Shown here piece after piece: positions 34,973 to 44,245 of a stretch of 64,000 nt of DNA. Origin of the DNA: Burkholderia cepacia ATCC 25416 (GTDB taxonomy: Bacteria; Pseudomonadota; Gammaproteobacteria; Burkholderiales; Burkholderiaceae); assembly GCF_001411495.1 (NCBI RefSeq), contig NZ_CP012983.1, positions 1,116,001 through 1,180,000 of the forward strand. Reading direction: 5' to 3'. The notes under the pieces were generated by a model. That model saw nothing but the letters and a program-made list of their open reading frames with translations. It was not told the DNA's origin and did not search any database. Position numbers and translations under genes: made by a program. Every line of letters begins with the position of its first letter. The stretch's first letter is position 1.

Positions 34973-35869
34973 ATGCTGAACGCATCCCCCGGGTGGATCG
35001 AGCCGCGGCTGGCGCTGATCGGCACCGCCGACGTGCCGCTGTACGTGATCGTCAACGACGAGGCCGCGACGCTGATCGAGGGCGGCCTGAGCGGCATGAC
35101 GGCGCTCGTATGGCAGCAGCTTCACGACCTGCTGCGGGACTTCGGCGGCATCCGGCATTTGCGCTACTGGCTGATCACCCACTCGCACTATGACCATTGC
35201 AGCCTGCTGATGACGCTCAAGTCGCGCATGCCGTGGCTCCATGTGTCCGGTTCGCCCGACGCGTTCGATGCGTTCCAGAGCCCGTCGGCGTGCCGCACCA
35301 TCCGCCAGCTCGACGAGCACGCGTCACGGTCGTGGGAACCTGCCGCCGGCGCCGATTTCACCGAGTTGTCCGACCTGCCGTTCTACCCGGTCAATCCGGG
35401 CGCGCAGCTCGATATCGGCGACGGGATGCAGATCCGCACGATCGCGCTGCCGGGCCACAGCCGCTGCCAGTTCGGCTACTACTGCCCGCAGCTGGATATC
35501 GGTTTCGTGTCGGATGCGCTCGGCGAGTTTCAGGACGCCACCCACTGGCTGCCGCTGGTCTTTCAGGACCTGTTTGCGTACCGGCACTCGCTGGACGTCA
35601 TCGAACAGCTGCATGCACCGCGGCTTGCCCTGGGGCACCACGGCATCCTCACCGGCGAGCTCGCCCGGTCGGCCGCACGGCATGCGCGCGCGTGCCTCGA
35701 TGCACGCGAGGCCGACGCACGCGCGGTTCGCGGCAACGCCGCCGCCACGCAGGCACTGGCCCACCAGTGGACGGCCCGTTACGCGGCAAGAAGCGAAAAG
35801 GTCGTGCCGCGTTTCCTGCATCTCAAAAGCATGACGCACATGATCGACCTGTTCCATCGCGCCGAATAG
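34973..35869 (+). CDS. hmqE: MBL-fold thioesterase (PqsE-like)
   Basis: A 298-residue metallo-beta-lactamase-fold protein. The metal site is HSHYDHC (His70, His72, Asp74, His75), with further ligand regions IALPGHSRCQFG, VSDALGEFQD and LALGHHGIL. It aligns in place with PqsE, which hydrolyses 2-aminobenzoylacetyl-CoA and in Pseudomonas also has a regulatory role. The ATG at 34973 is preceded by GGAG. Whether the regulatory role exists here cannot be judged from sequence. Confidence 0.92.
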   Translation: MLNASPGWIEPRLALIGTADVPLYVIVNDEAATLIEGGLSGMTALVWQQLHDLLRDFGGIRHLRYWLITHSHYDHCSLLMTLKSRMPWLHVSGSPDAFDAFQSPSACRTIRQLDEHASRSWEPAAGADFTELSDLPFYPVNPGAQLDIGDGMQIRTIALPGHSRCQFGYYCPQLDIGFVSDALGEFQDATHWLPLVFQDLFAYRHSLDVIEQLHAPRLALGHHGILTGELARSAARHARACLDAREADARAVRGNAAATQALAHQWTARYAARSEKVVPRFLHLKSMTHMIDLFHRAE

Positions 35870-35958
35870 CCGTATCCGGATGTCCGCCGCGGCAACGCAC
35901 GGGCGCCGGCCGGTGCGAGGCCCCTGCTCGCTGTTTTCATTCCTCTTCCGACGACATC

Positions 35959-38900
35959 ATGACCACTGCGACCTTGCCGACTACGCTTGGCGAATTGCTT
36001 CAGAACCGCGCCGCCACACGCGGCGACCACACCGCCTACGTGTTCCTGAGCGGGCCGCCCGAGCAGGAACGGGCCGAATCGATGACCTTCTCCGAGCTCG
36101 ACGCGCGCGCCCGCCGGGTCGCCGCGCTGCTGCGGCAGAACGCGGTCGACGTCGGCGACCGGGTGCTGCTGCTGTGCCGGCCGGGGCTCGATTACGTCGG
36201 CGCCTTCATGGGGTGCCTGTATGCGGGCGCGATCGCGGTGCCAGCCTACCCGCCGCGCAACAGGCAGCATATGGTGCGGATCGCCGGCATCGTCGAAAAC
36301 GCGGGCGCCGACACGATCCTCTGTTCGGCCGAGGACCACGCGCGCTGCTCGACCTGGCTCGCCGATACCGACGCGTCCGGCAGCACGCTGCTCGACGTCG
36401 GCGGCGCGCAGGCGCTGGCTCCCGTGGATTCGCCCGCCGGCGTGCAGCCGTCCCACATCGCGTTTCTGCAATACACGTCGGGGACGACGGGCACACCGAA
36501 AGGCGTGATGGTGAGTCACGCGAACCTGATCCACAACCTGGGGCTGATACGCGAATGGCTTGCGTATGACGAGTCGAGCACGATCGTCAGCTGGCTGCCG
36601 CCGTATCACGACATGGGCCTGATCGGCGTGATCCTGACGTCGCTCTACGGCGGCTTCCGCAGCGTGCTGATGGCCCCGGAACGGTTCATCCAGCATCCGT
36701 ACCTGTGGCTGCGCGCGATCAGCCAGTACCGCGCGGACCTGACGGGCGCGCCCGATTTCGCGTACCGGATGTGCTGCCGGCGGATCTCCGACGAACAACT
36801 GGCGACGCTCGACCTGTCGTGCCTGCGGGCCGCGTACAACGGCGCCGAGTCGGTGCGCGCCAGCACCCTGACGGATTTCTCGCAGCGCTTCGCGGCAGCC
36901 GGCTTCGCCGCCGACGGATTCCTGCCGTGCTACGGGCTGGCGGAGGGCACGCTGTACGTCGCCGGCCGCACGGAACGGCACCCGGTCCGCACGCTGTGCG
37001 TCGACCAGGCCGCGCTCCAACGGCAATCGGTGGTGTTGCGCAACGAGACCCTCGGCGTGTCGCCGCAGCCGCTGGACCGCCCGGGCGAGCGGGTTCTGGT
37101 CGGCGTGGGCCGCACCGACGGCGAGCAGCAGGTGATCGTGCGCGACCTGGAGACCAACGCCCGGTGCGACGACCGGACCATCGGCGAAATCTGCGTGGCC
37201 GGCCCGAGCGTCGCCGCCGGCTACTGGCGGCTGGACGAGCAGACGCATTCGACCTTCCGTCACACGCTGGCCGGCGATCGCGACCAGGCATTCATGCGCA
37301 CCGGCGATCTCGGCTTCATTCTGGATGACGAACTGTATGTCACCGGCCGGCTCAAGGACATGGTGATCCTCGCCGGCCGCAACTACTACTCGGAAGACAT
37401 CGAGTACGCGCTGATCGTCGGCGTGCCGGAACTGGTGCCGAACGGCTGCGCGGCCTTCATGGACGACCAGGCCGACGCGGAACGCCTGATCGTCGTGGCC
37501 GAAGTCGAGCGCACGCAGCGCAAGGGCAATCTCGACAGCTTCATCGACGCGATTCGCCAGGCGATCTGGAACCGCCTCGACATCGGGCCGAGCAGGATCG
37601 TGCTGGTGTCGCCCGGCAGCGTGCCGAAGACGTCGAGCGGCAAGGTGCGCCGCAGCACCTGCCGCACGCAGCTGCACGACGGCGCGCTGACGATCCTCGC
37701 GCAGTGGGACGTCGACGCCGGCACGCAAACGCCGGCTCCCGATCGCGGGCAGCCCGCGCGCCCGGCCGCCGGTGCCGACAAGCCGGCGGCCAACGATCGC
37801 GGGCGCGACGCCGCCGCCACCGTCGACGAACTGAACGACTGGCTCAGGCACTACGCCCGCACGCGGATCGATTCGCGAACCATCGACGAGCGACGCACCA
37901 TTCCGCCGCACGTCGTGCTCGATTTCGGCAACCGGGGCCTGCTCGGCATGCCGGTCGACCGCTCGCATGGCGGGCTCGGGCTCGGCCACCGCGACATGGC
38001 GCGCGTGTTTGCGCAACTGGCCGCGATCGATTCGACGCTGGCTTTTTTCGTCGCCCTGAACAATACGCTCGGCATCGTGCCGATCATGCGGCACGCGCAG
38101 CCGGCGTTGCGCGACGAACTGCTGCCGAGCCTCGCGAGCGGCCGGATGCTCGCCGCATTCGCGATCACGGAGCCGGCCGCGGGCTCGCATGTCCGCGCGA
38201 TCGCCTCCCGCGCGCAGCGCACCGCGTCCGGCGACTGGCTGGTCACCGGCACCAAGCGCTGGAGCGGCTCGTCCGCGTGGGCGGGAATCATCAACGTGTT
38301 CGCGAAGCAGGCCGACGGCACGGGAATGGTCGGCCTGGCGGTGCGCCCCGGCACGCCGGGCGTGCGGATCGGCGCCGAAGAGCTGACGATGGGCGTGCGC
38401 GGCATGATCCAGAATTCGCTGCATCTGGATCGGGCGCGGATCGGCGACGCATGCCGGCTCGGCGACATCGGCCAGGGCATGTCCGTGGCGCAGCACGCGA
38501 TGAACATTGCGCGCCTCGGTATCGCCGCCGTCAGCGTGGGCGGCATGAAACGCTGTGCGCAGCTGATGCATCGCTACGGGGCGCGGCGCGAGGTCGCCAC
38601 CGGGCTCCTGCTGGACAATCCGCTGAGCCGCCTGCGCCTGGGCGAGCTGCGCGACCGCATCGACGGGCTCGACGCGCTGGTCGAGCACCTGGCCACCGAG
38701 CTGGACCTCGGCGTCACGTTGCCTGAAGACTGCCTGCTGATCGCGAAGATTCTCGGCTCCGAGCTGCTGTCGCAATCCGCCGACGAGCTGATGCAGTTCC
38801 TGGGCGGCCGCGGTTACATCGAGACCAACTTCGCGCCGCAGATCTTCCGCGACGCGCGCCTGACCCGCATCTTCGAGGGGCCGACCGAGACGCTGCTGGT

Positions 38901-39786
38901 TCACCTCGGCAGCCGTCTGCTGAACGGAAGCGACGAGCTTCCGCGCTATCTGGAAAGTGCGCTGGGCGCCGGCGTGCTGGGCACGGAGCTGCGCGAGCTT
39001 GGCGCCCAACTGTCGCGGGACGGGCTCGCCAATGCGGCGAAACTCGGCGGCGCCGCGCATGCCGCCGTCTGGGTCAATTACTGGCTCGGCACGGTCGCGC
39101 AATGGGGATTGCTGCTCGCGGTAACCGAACGTGCGGCTGCGCAGCAGCGCATCGGTGACGGCGCGCTGCGCTGGGCGCAGCGCCGGTACGAACTCGCGAT
39201 CGAGGCGGCGCAGCGGCAGGTCGGTCTGCGATCCGCACTGACCACGTCGGCGCAATTGCACGACTGGGCCGCGCGGATTGGGCTCGAAATCGGCGCGATC
39301 GAGCAAACGGTCCCGGGTGCAAGCCAGCTCGTCGATCCGCTGCTGGACGCCAATCCCGGCGAGCACCCGGCCACCGGCATGCCCGACACACCCGACACGC
39401 CGGCCGGCGAAGACGCCGGTTCGGCACCGGCCCCGATCGCGAGCGAGCCGGCGAGCCTGCTCGATCGCCAGCAGGTTCATGCCGTCGAACAATGGCTCAT
39501 CGCGTGGCTGGGCGAGCGCCTCAAGCACCGCAAGCTTCGATTGACGCGCGAGTCGACGTTCGCCGAGATCGGCTTCGACTCGATCCTCGCCGTCGAAATG
39601 ACGATCGTATTCAGCGAGGCGTTCAGCGTGAGCGTCGATCCATCGGCGGTCTGGGACTACCCGTCCATTCGCGCGCTGGCCGCCCATCTCGCGCCCCGTA
39701 CTCGCGGCGCCGCGCCGGCGGCGGTCGTGGCGCACGCCGATCCGGATGCCCCTTCAACCTTTGCAGCCCAACCTTCGATCCTGTGA
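35959..39786 (+). CDS. hmqF: Fused fatty-acyl-AMP ligase, acyl dehydrogenase and ACP
   Basis: A 1275-residue three-domain protein. Residues about 1-600 are a FAAL/long-chain acyl-AMP ligase (LQYTSGTTGTPKGVMVSH at 170-187; PKTSSGKVRRS near 560). About 620-1110 is an acyl-CoA-dehydrogenase domain (FAITEPAAGSHVRAI; RDARLTRIFEGPTETLLVHL). About 1165-1250 is an acyl carrier protein with phosphopantetheine Ser1208 in GFDSILAVEM. It should load a fatty acid onto its own carrier and introduce the trans-2 double bond of the alkenyl chain. A Pro/Ala-rich linker precedes the second domain and another precedes the ACP. Confidence 0.93.
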   Translation: MTTATLPTTLGELLQNRAATRGDHTAYVFLSGPPEQERAESMTFSELDARARRVAALLRQNAVDVGDRVLLLCRPGLDYVGAFMGCLYAGAIAVPAYPPRNRQHMVRIAGIVENAGADTILCSAEDHARCSTWLADTDASGSTLLDVGGAQALAPVDSPAGVQPSHIAFLQYTSGTTGTPKGVMVSHANLIHNLGLIREWLAYDESSTIVSWLPPYHDMGLIGVILTSLYGGFRSVLMAPERFIQHPYLWLRAISQYRADLTGAPDFAYRMCCRRISDEQLATLDLSCLRAAYNGAESVRASTLTDFSQRFAAAGFAADGFLPCYGLAEGTLYVAGRTERHPVRTLCVDQAALQRQSVVLRNETLGVSPQPLDRPGERVLVGVGRTDGEQQVIVRDLETNARCDDRTIGEICVAGPSVAAGYWRLDEQTHSTFRHTLAGDRDQAFMRTGDLGFILDDELYVTGRLKDMVILAGRNYYSEDIEYALIVGVPELVPNGCAAFMDDQADAERLIVVAEVERTQRKGNLDSFIDAIRQAIWNRLDIGPSRIVLVSPGSVPKTSSGKVRRSTCRTQLHDGALTILAQWDVDAGTQTPAPDRGQPARPAAGADKPAANDRGRDAAATVDELNDWLRHYARTRIDSRTIDERRTIPPHVVLDFGNRGLLGMPVDRSHGGLGLGHRDMARVFAQLAAIDSTLAFFVALNNTLGIVPIMRHAQPALRDELLPSLASGRMLAAFAITEPAAGSHVRAIASRAQRTASGDWLVTGTKRWSGSSAWAGIINVFAKQADGTGMVGLAVRPGTPGVRIGAEELTMGVRGMIQNSLHLDRARIGDACRLGDIGQGMSVAQHAMNIARLGIAAVSVGGMKRCAQLMHRYGARREVATGLLLDNPLSRLRLGELRDRIDGLDALVEHLATELDLGVTLPEDCLLIAKILGSELLSQSADELMQFLGGRGYIETNFAPQIFRDARLTRIFEGPTETLLVHLGSRLLNGSDELPRYLESALGAGVLGTELRELGAQLSRDGLANAAKLGGAAHAAVWVNYWLGTVAQWGLLLAVTERAAAQQRIGDGALRWAQRRYELAIEAAQRQVGLRSALTTSAQLHDWAARIGLEIGAIEQTVPGASQLVDPLLDANPGEHPATGMPDTPDTPAGEDAGSAPAPIASEPASLLDRQQVHAVEQWLIAWLGERLKHRKLRLTRESTFAEIGFDSILAVEMTIVFSEAFSVSVDPSAVWDYPSIRALAAHLAPRTRGAAPAAVVAHADPDAPSTFAAQPSIL

Positions 39787-39797
39787 GACCGTCCAAC

Positions 39798-41930
39798 ATG
39801 CACGCCCGATTCGACCTTGGTGATTCCACCACCGCGCTGGCCCGGCAGCTCGAACACTATCTCGACGCCTATCCCGACGAAACGCGCACGTTGCTCGGCC
39901 TGCCGGCCGGCGCCGCGATCGGCGTCGAGGTGCTCGACGAGGAACTGCCCGTCAGGCTCGAACAACACACGCATGCGGCTACGCTGCGCATCGGCCGGCA
40001 CGACGCACAGCGCGTGATGGCCTACACGCGCAGTTGCAACTGGGCCAACGGCATCGTGCTGGTGCCGACGCTGGCGCGCCTGGTGTTTGCCGGTGCGTTC
40101 GACGGTCTGCGGGCCGGAGCGCCCCGCGCGATGCGCGCGTTCGCGGCGTCCCGCCAGCCCGACCCGACCCGTAACCTCGGGATTCTGTGGGGCGCCTTCA
40201 ACCTGCTGAGCCTGGCCGGCTGGCTGACCCTCGATCGCGGCGACGAAGACGCCGAATATGCGCTCACGCCCGCCGGCGAATATGTCGTCGCGTGTGTCGA
40301 GCACGCCCGGCCGCTGTTCGAGCAACTGGCGAATGCAACGTCGGTGCTCCAGCATCTGCACGCACTGTGTCATCGAACGCGCGTGGCGGCCGAAGACAGC
40401 CTGCTGTATGCGCGGCTCGCGCGGGCCTGCGTGGCGGGCTGGCCGGAGCTTGCGCCCCCGGCCACCGACCTGGAGCGCCAGGTGAACGGACAGCTGCGCA
40501 CGGCGATGGACGGCCTGCTGCTGGGCCCGACCTGGGTCGCGCTCGACATGCCGGTGTTCGACAGGCAGCCGGATGGCCAGTACGTGCAGTCGGCGCCCGG
40601 CATCCTCGGCAAGCTCGACGAGCAGCCCGCCGGGGTCGCGGTGGGCGCCTGGACACAGGCGGACCCTGTCGTCCTGGACGCGGCATGGGCGCTGATGGGC
40701 AAGTTCGGCATGGTGGAAATCGACCAGGGAAAGGTGCGGCTCACCGAGTCGGGCCGGATTCACCGTCCGATCGCCGCGCCTTATGCGGGGCTGCCCGCGT
40801 CGTATCTGCGTTCGTATGCGCTGCTCGACGAGCTCCTGTTCGGCAACCCCGATCCGCTCGATATCGACAGCGACGGCCACATCGATCGCGTGATGAACGT
40901 GTATGCGTCGAGCGGCGCCGGATCGGGGCCGGCGTCGCAGGAAATCACGACGAAGATCCTGCGCGAGCTGTTCGACGACACGCCGCTGGATCGCCAACCC
41001 GCCGGCATCGCCGACATGGGCTGCGGCGACGGCAGCGCGGTGAAGCGCCTGGCGGAATACGTCATCACGTCGACGCGGCGCGGCCGGCACCTCGCCGACT
41101 ATCCGCTGCTCGTGATCGGCGCCGACTACAACGCATCCGCGCGCGGCCGCGCCGCCGCCACGCTATCCGCGCTGAAGGACATCCCCGGCGTGCAGGTACG
41201 CGTGATCGCCGCCGACATCTCCCAGCCCGACCGCTACGACGAAGCCGTGGCCGACAGCGGCCTGACCGTCACGCAGCCGGACGGCAGCGTGCGCCCGGCG
41301 CGGCTGAGCGACCTGCTGCACACCTTCATGTTCCTGGTCCACAACCGCCGGCTGGGCATCCGGCGCAAGGACGCCGCCGAAGCGATCCTCGAGCGTCATC
41401 TCCGCACCGTCGATCGGGCACGCCTGCGCGCGGTGATCGACCAGCACTATGCGGGGGCCCTGACGGTATCGGATCAGGAAGCGTTGCCGATCGGGCTTGA
41501 ACAGATCAAGCGCGCGTTCAAGGTCGCGTACAGCGACGCGGAAGGGCTCGTTCCCGGTTACGTGGCGGCTGCGGATCTGATCGATTTCCTGACCCGCTGG
41601 AAACGCCACGCGAAGCATGGCTTTCTCATCGTGGAAGGACATAGCCCGTGGGCGGAGAACCTGTGCGCGCGGGCGCCGGGCGGCCCGGACACGTGGTTGC
41701 GCACCGAGCAGCTTCCGTCGGTGTTCAACTGGGGCATGCATTTCGTGTCGCGCCAGTTCATGGCGCCGTTCAACGAATTCACGCTCGCGCTGACCCTGGC
41801 CGGCCTGCGCCCCGACAGCCCGATTTACGGGCGGATTCATCCGGAGGGGTTCCCGGCGCCCGATCTGCTGAGCGACTATCGGTTCTTCAGTATCGCGAAC
41901 TACGTCGACGATACCGCCGTTGCCGATTGA
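39798..41930 (+). CDS. hmqG: Methyltransferase of the alkylquinoline pathway
   Basis: A 710-residue protein with a SAM-binding motif (IADMGCGDGSAVKRLAEYV, near residue 403) in its second half and an alpha-helical N-terminal half. It corresponds to HmqG, which adds the 3-methyl group that distinguishes HMAQs from Pseudomonas alkylquinolones. It starts 11 bases after hmqF and is last in the operon. The long N-terminal half has no catalytic motif I can see and may bind the substrate or the ACP. Confidence 0.92.
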   Translation: MHARFDLGDSTTALARQLEHYLDAYPDETRTLLGLPAGAAIGVEVLDEELPVRLEQHTHAATLRIGRHDAQRVMAYTRSCNWANGIVLVPTLARLVFAGAFDGLRAGAPRAMRAFAASRQPDPTRNLGILWGAFNLLSLAGWLTLDRGDEDAEYALTPAGEYVVACVEHARPLFEQLANATSVLQHLHALCHRTRVAAEDSLLYARLARACVAGWPELAPPATDLERQVNGQLRTAMDGLLLGPTWVALDMPVFDRQPDGQYVQSAPGILGKLDEQPAGVAVGAWTQADPVVLDAAWALMGKFGMVEIDQGKVRLTESGRIHRPIAAPYAGLPASYLRSYALLDELLFGNPDPLDIDSDGHIDRVMNVYASSGAGSGPASQEITTKILRELFDDTPLDRQPAGIADMGCGDGSAVKRLAEYVITSTRRGRHLADYPLLVIGADYNASARGRAAATLSALKDIPGVQVRVIAADISQPDRYDEAVADSGLTVTQPDGSVRPARLSDLLHTFMFLVHNRRLGIRRKDAAEAILERHLRTVDRARLRAVIDQHYAGALTVSDQEALPIGLEQIKRAFKVAYSDAEGLVPGYVAAADLIDFLTRWKRHAKHGFLIVEGHSPWAENLCARAPGGPDTWLRTEQLPSVFNWGMHFVSRQFMAPFNEFTLALTLAGLRPDSPIYGRIHPEGFPAPDLLSDYRFFSIANYVDDTAVAD

Positions 41931-41987
41931 CGGTCCGTTCGGTGCCACGCGGTACGCGGCGACGGCCGCGAATCGCATCAAGAAAAC

Positions 41988-42023
41988 ACCCCGGAGGCTG
42001 GATCGGTGCCCAGTCTCCGGGGT
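41988..42023. terminator. Terminator between hmqG and the convergent hbd gene
   Basis: A 14-bp stem with one G-T pair (ACCCCGGAGGCTGG at 41988-42001 with 42010-42023). On the minus strand it is followed by TGTTTTCTT, so it should terminate the convergent fatty-acid oxidation transcript about 88 bases after its stop; it may also end hmq transcription. Confidence 0.75.
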
Positions 42024-42110
42024 GCGGGTGCGCGCCGTACTGCTCGCCGGTTTCATGAATGCCCCGGATTCACACAGGGGCCACCACGCAACCGGCGCCC
42101 GGCTCGCGCA

Positions 42111-42965
42111 TCAGGCGCTGTAGTCGTACACCCCGCGCCCCGTCTTGCGGCCGAGGCGCCCGGCCGTCACCATCTCGCGCAGCAGCGGGCACGCCCGATA
42201 CTTCGGGTCGCCGAAGTCCTTCACGAACACGTCCATCACCGCGAGGCACACGTCGAGGCCGACGAGGTCGGCCAGCGCGAGCGGCCCGATCGGGTGGTTC
42301 GCGCCGAGCTTCATCCCCGCGTCGATCTCCTCGGCCGACGCGATGCCTTCAGCCAGCACGAAAAACGCCTCGTTGATCATCGGCACGAGAATCCGGTTCA
42401 CGACGAAGCCCGGCGAGTTACGCACGCCGATCGGCGACTTGTCGAAACGCTCGGTCAGCTCGCGCACCGCCGACGCGGTCGCTTCGCTCGTCTGCAGCCC
42501 GCGGATGATCTCGACGAGCGGCATCAGCGGCACCGGGTTGAAGAAGTGCATGCCGACGAAGCGCGCCGGATCGGCGAGCGGCGCAGCGAGCGCAGTAATC
42601 GAGATCGACGACGTGTTGGTCGCGACGATCGCGTCGGGCCGTGCGACGGCCTCGATCTGCTTCAGGATGCGACCCTTCAGCTCGACGTTCTCGGTCGCGG
42701 CTTCGATCACGATATCGACCGACGCGAGCTGCGCGTAGTCGGTCGACGTCGTGATGCGCGCCAGCGCCGCATCGCGTGCGGCCGCATCGAGCTTGCCCTT
42801 CGACACGAGCCGCTCGAGGCTGCCCTTCAGCGTCGCGACGCCCTTCTCGAGCGCGGCGTCGCTGACGTCGATCATCACGACGTTGAGTCCCGCAACGGCG
42901 GCGGTCTGCGCAATGCCGTTGCCCATGGTTCCGGCGCCCACGACGCCGACAATTTCGATGGCCAT
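42111..42965 (-). CDS. paaH: 3-hydroxyacyl(butyryl)-CoA dehydrogenase
   Basis: A 284-residue NAD-dependent enzyme oxidising 3-hydroxyacyl-CoA to 3-oxoacyl-CoA. The N-terminal dinucleotide motif is [15 protein letters not shown], the catalytic His segment [19 protein letters not shown], followed by [17 protein letters not shown]. The length is that of stand-alone HBD/PaaH enzymes. The ATG at 42965 is used; the open frame upstream is not coding. It follows the thiolase by 38 bp on the same strand. The symbol could equally be hbd. Confidence 0.92.
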   Translation of the reverse strand: MAIEIVGVVGAGTMGNGIAQTAAVAGLNVVMIDVSDAALEKGVATLKGSLERLVSKGKLDAAARDAALARITTSTDYAQLASVDIVIEAATENVELKGRILKQIEAVARPDAIVATNTSSISITALAAPLADPARFVGMHFFNPVPLMPLVEIIRGLQTSEATASAVRELTERFDKSPIGVRNSPGFVVNRILVPMINEAFFVLAEGIASAEEIDAGMKLGANHPIGPLALADLVGLDVCLAVMDVFVKDFGDPKYRACPLLREMVTAGRLGRKTGRGVYDYSA

Positions 42966-43003
42966 GAAATTTCCTGTGTGTTCGGGTGCTGAGCGGTCGA
43001 TTA

Positions 43004-44197
43004 TCAGATGTTCTCGAAGATCGCCGCAACCCCCTGGCCGCCGCCGATACACATCGTCACGAGCGCGTAACGCCCGCCGATGCGCTTCAGTTCGTACAGC
43101 GCCTTGACCGTGATCAGCGCACCGGTCGCGCCGATCGGGTGACCGAGCGAGATGCCCGACCCGTTCGGGTTGACCTTCGCCGGATCGAGGCCGAGCTCCT
43201 GCGTGACCGCGCATGCCTGGGCGGCGAACGCCTCGTTCGCCTCGATCACGTCGAGATCGGTGATCTTCAGGCCCGCGCGTTCGAGCGCCTTCTGCGTGGC
43301 CGGCACGGGGCCGATGCCCATGTATGCCGGATCGACACCCGCGTGCGCATACGCGACGAGCCGGGCGAGCGGTTTCACGCCCTGCGCGCGCGCGGCGTCC
43401 GCGCTCATCATCAGCACGGCCGCGGCCGCGTCGTTGATGCCCGATGCGTTGCCGGCCGTCACCGTGCCGTCCTCCTTCTTGAACACCGGGCGCAGCTTCG
43501 TGAAATCGTCCGCGCTCGCGTCGTGACGCACGTGCTCGTCGGTGTCGAACGCGACCTCGCCCTTCTTCGTGCGGATCGAGATCGGCAGGATCTGGTCCTT
43601 GAAGCGCCCTTCCGCGATCGCGCGCGCCGCGCGACGATGCGATTCGAGCGCCAGCGCGTCCTGCGCGTCGCGCGAGATGCCGTACTTCGCCGCGACGTTC
43701 TCGGCGGTCACGCCCATGTGGATCGTCTGGAACGGGTCGTGCAGTGCGCCGAGCATCATGTCGACGAGCTTGCCGTCACCCATGCGCTGGCCGAAACGCG
43801 CGGCCGGCACCGTGTACGGCGCGCGGCTCATGTTTTCCGAGCCGCCGCCGATCGCGACGTCGGCGTCGCCGAGCATGATCGTCTGCGCGGCCGACACGAT
43901 CGCCTGCAGGCCCGAACCGCACAGGCGGTTCACGGTCAGCGCGGGCGTGTGCTGCGCGACGCCGCCGTCGATCGCCGCGACGCGCGCGATATACATGTCC
44001 CTCGGTTCGGTGTTCACGACGTGGCCGAACACGACGTGCCCGACCGCATCGCCCGACACGTTCGCGCGCGACAGCACTTCGCGCACGACTTTCGCCCCGA
44101 GATCGGTCGGCGAGAAATCCTTCAGGCTGCCGCCGAAATCACCGATCGCGGTACGGACACCGCTCACCACCACGACTTCTTTCGCTGCATTGCTCAT
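43004..44197 (-). CDS. bktB: Beta-ketothiolase
   Basis: A 397-residue thiolase. The nucleophile is Cys93 ([11 protein letters not shown]). The His is in GHPIGATGA and the second Cys in MCIGGGQG near the C terminus. Similarity is to BktB/AtoB-type biosynthetic-degradative thiolases that act on acetoacetyl-CoA and longer 3-ketoacyl-CoAs. It is in line with the dehydrogenase after it and ETF-QO before it, so it serves fatty-acid or phenylacetate-type oxidation. The symbol is tentative. Confidence 0.9.
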   Translation of the reverse strand: MSNAAKEVVVVSGVRTAIGDFGGSLKDFSPTDLGAKVVREVLSRANVSGDAVGHVVFGHVVNTEPRDMYIARVAAIDGGVAQHTPALTVNRLCGSGLQAIVSAAQTIMLGDADVAIGGGSENMSRAPYTVPAARFGQRMGDGKLVDMMLGALHDPFQTIHMGVTAENVAAKYGISRDAQDALALESHRRAARAIAEGRFKDQILPISIRTKKGEVAFDTDEHVRHDASADDFTKLRPVFKKEDGTVTAGNASGINDAAAAVLMMSADAARAQGVKPLARLVAYAHAGVDPAYMGIGPVPATQKALERAGLKITDLDVIEANEAFAAQACAVTQELGLDPAKVNPNGSGISLGHPIGATGALITVKALYELKRIGGRYALVTMCIGGGQGVAAIFENI

Positions 44198-44245
44198 CGT
44201 CTCACTCCGGTTCGTTCGCGCCCGCAGGCGCGGGGATACGTTGCG

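Noticed and set aside
35779..39735. 1318-residue open frame on the minus strand across hmqF
   Set aside because: It is antisense to a gene with full domain evidence; its His/Arg/Gln-rich translation is the usual shadow of G+C-rich codon bias.
30315..41930. A Pseudomonas-type PQS operon with pqsH/pqsR
   Set aside because: No monooxygenase pqsH/pqsL or mvfR/pqsR in the window; HmqF and HmqG identify the Burkholderia methyl-alkenylquinoline type.
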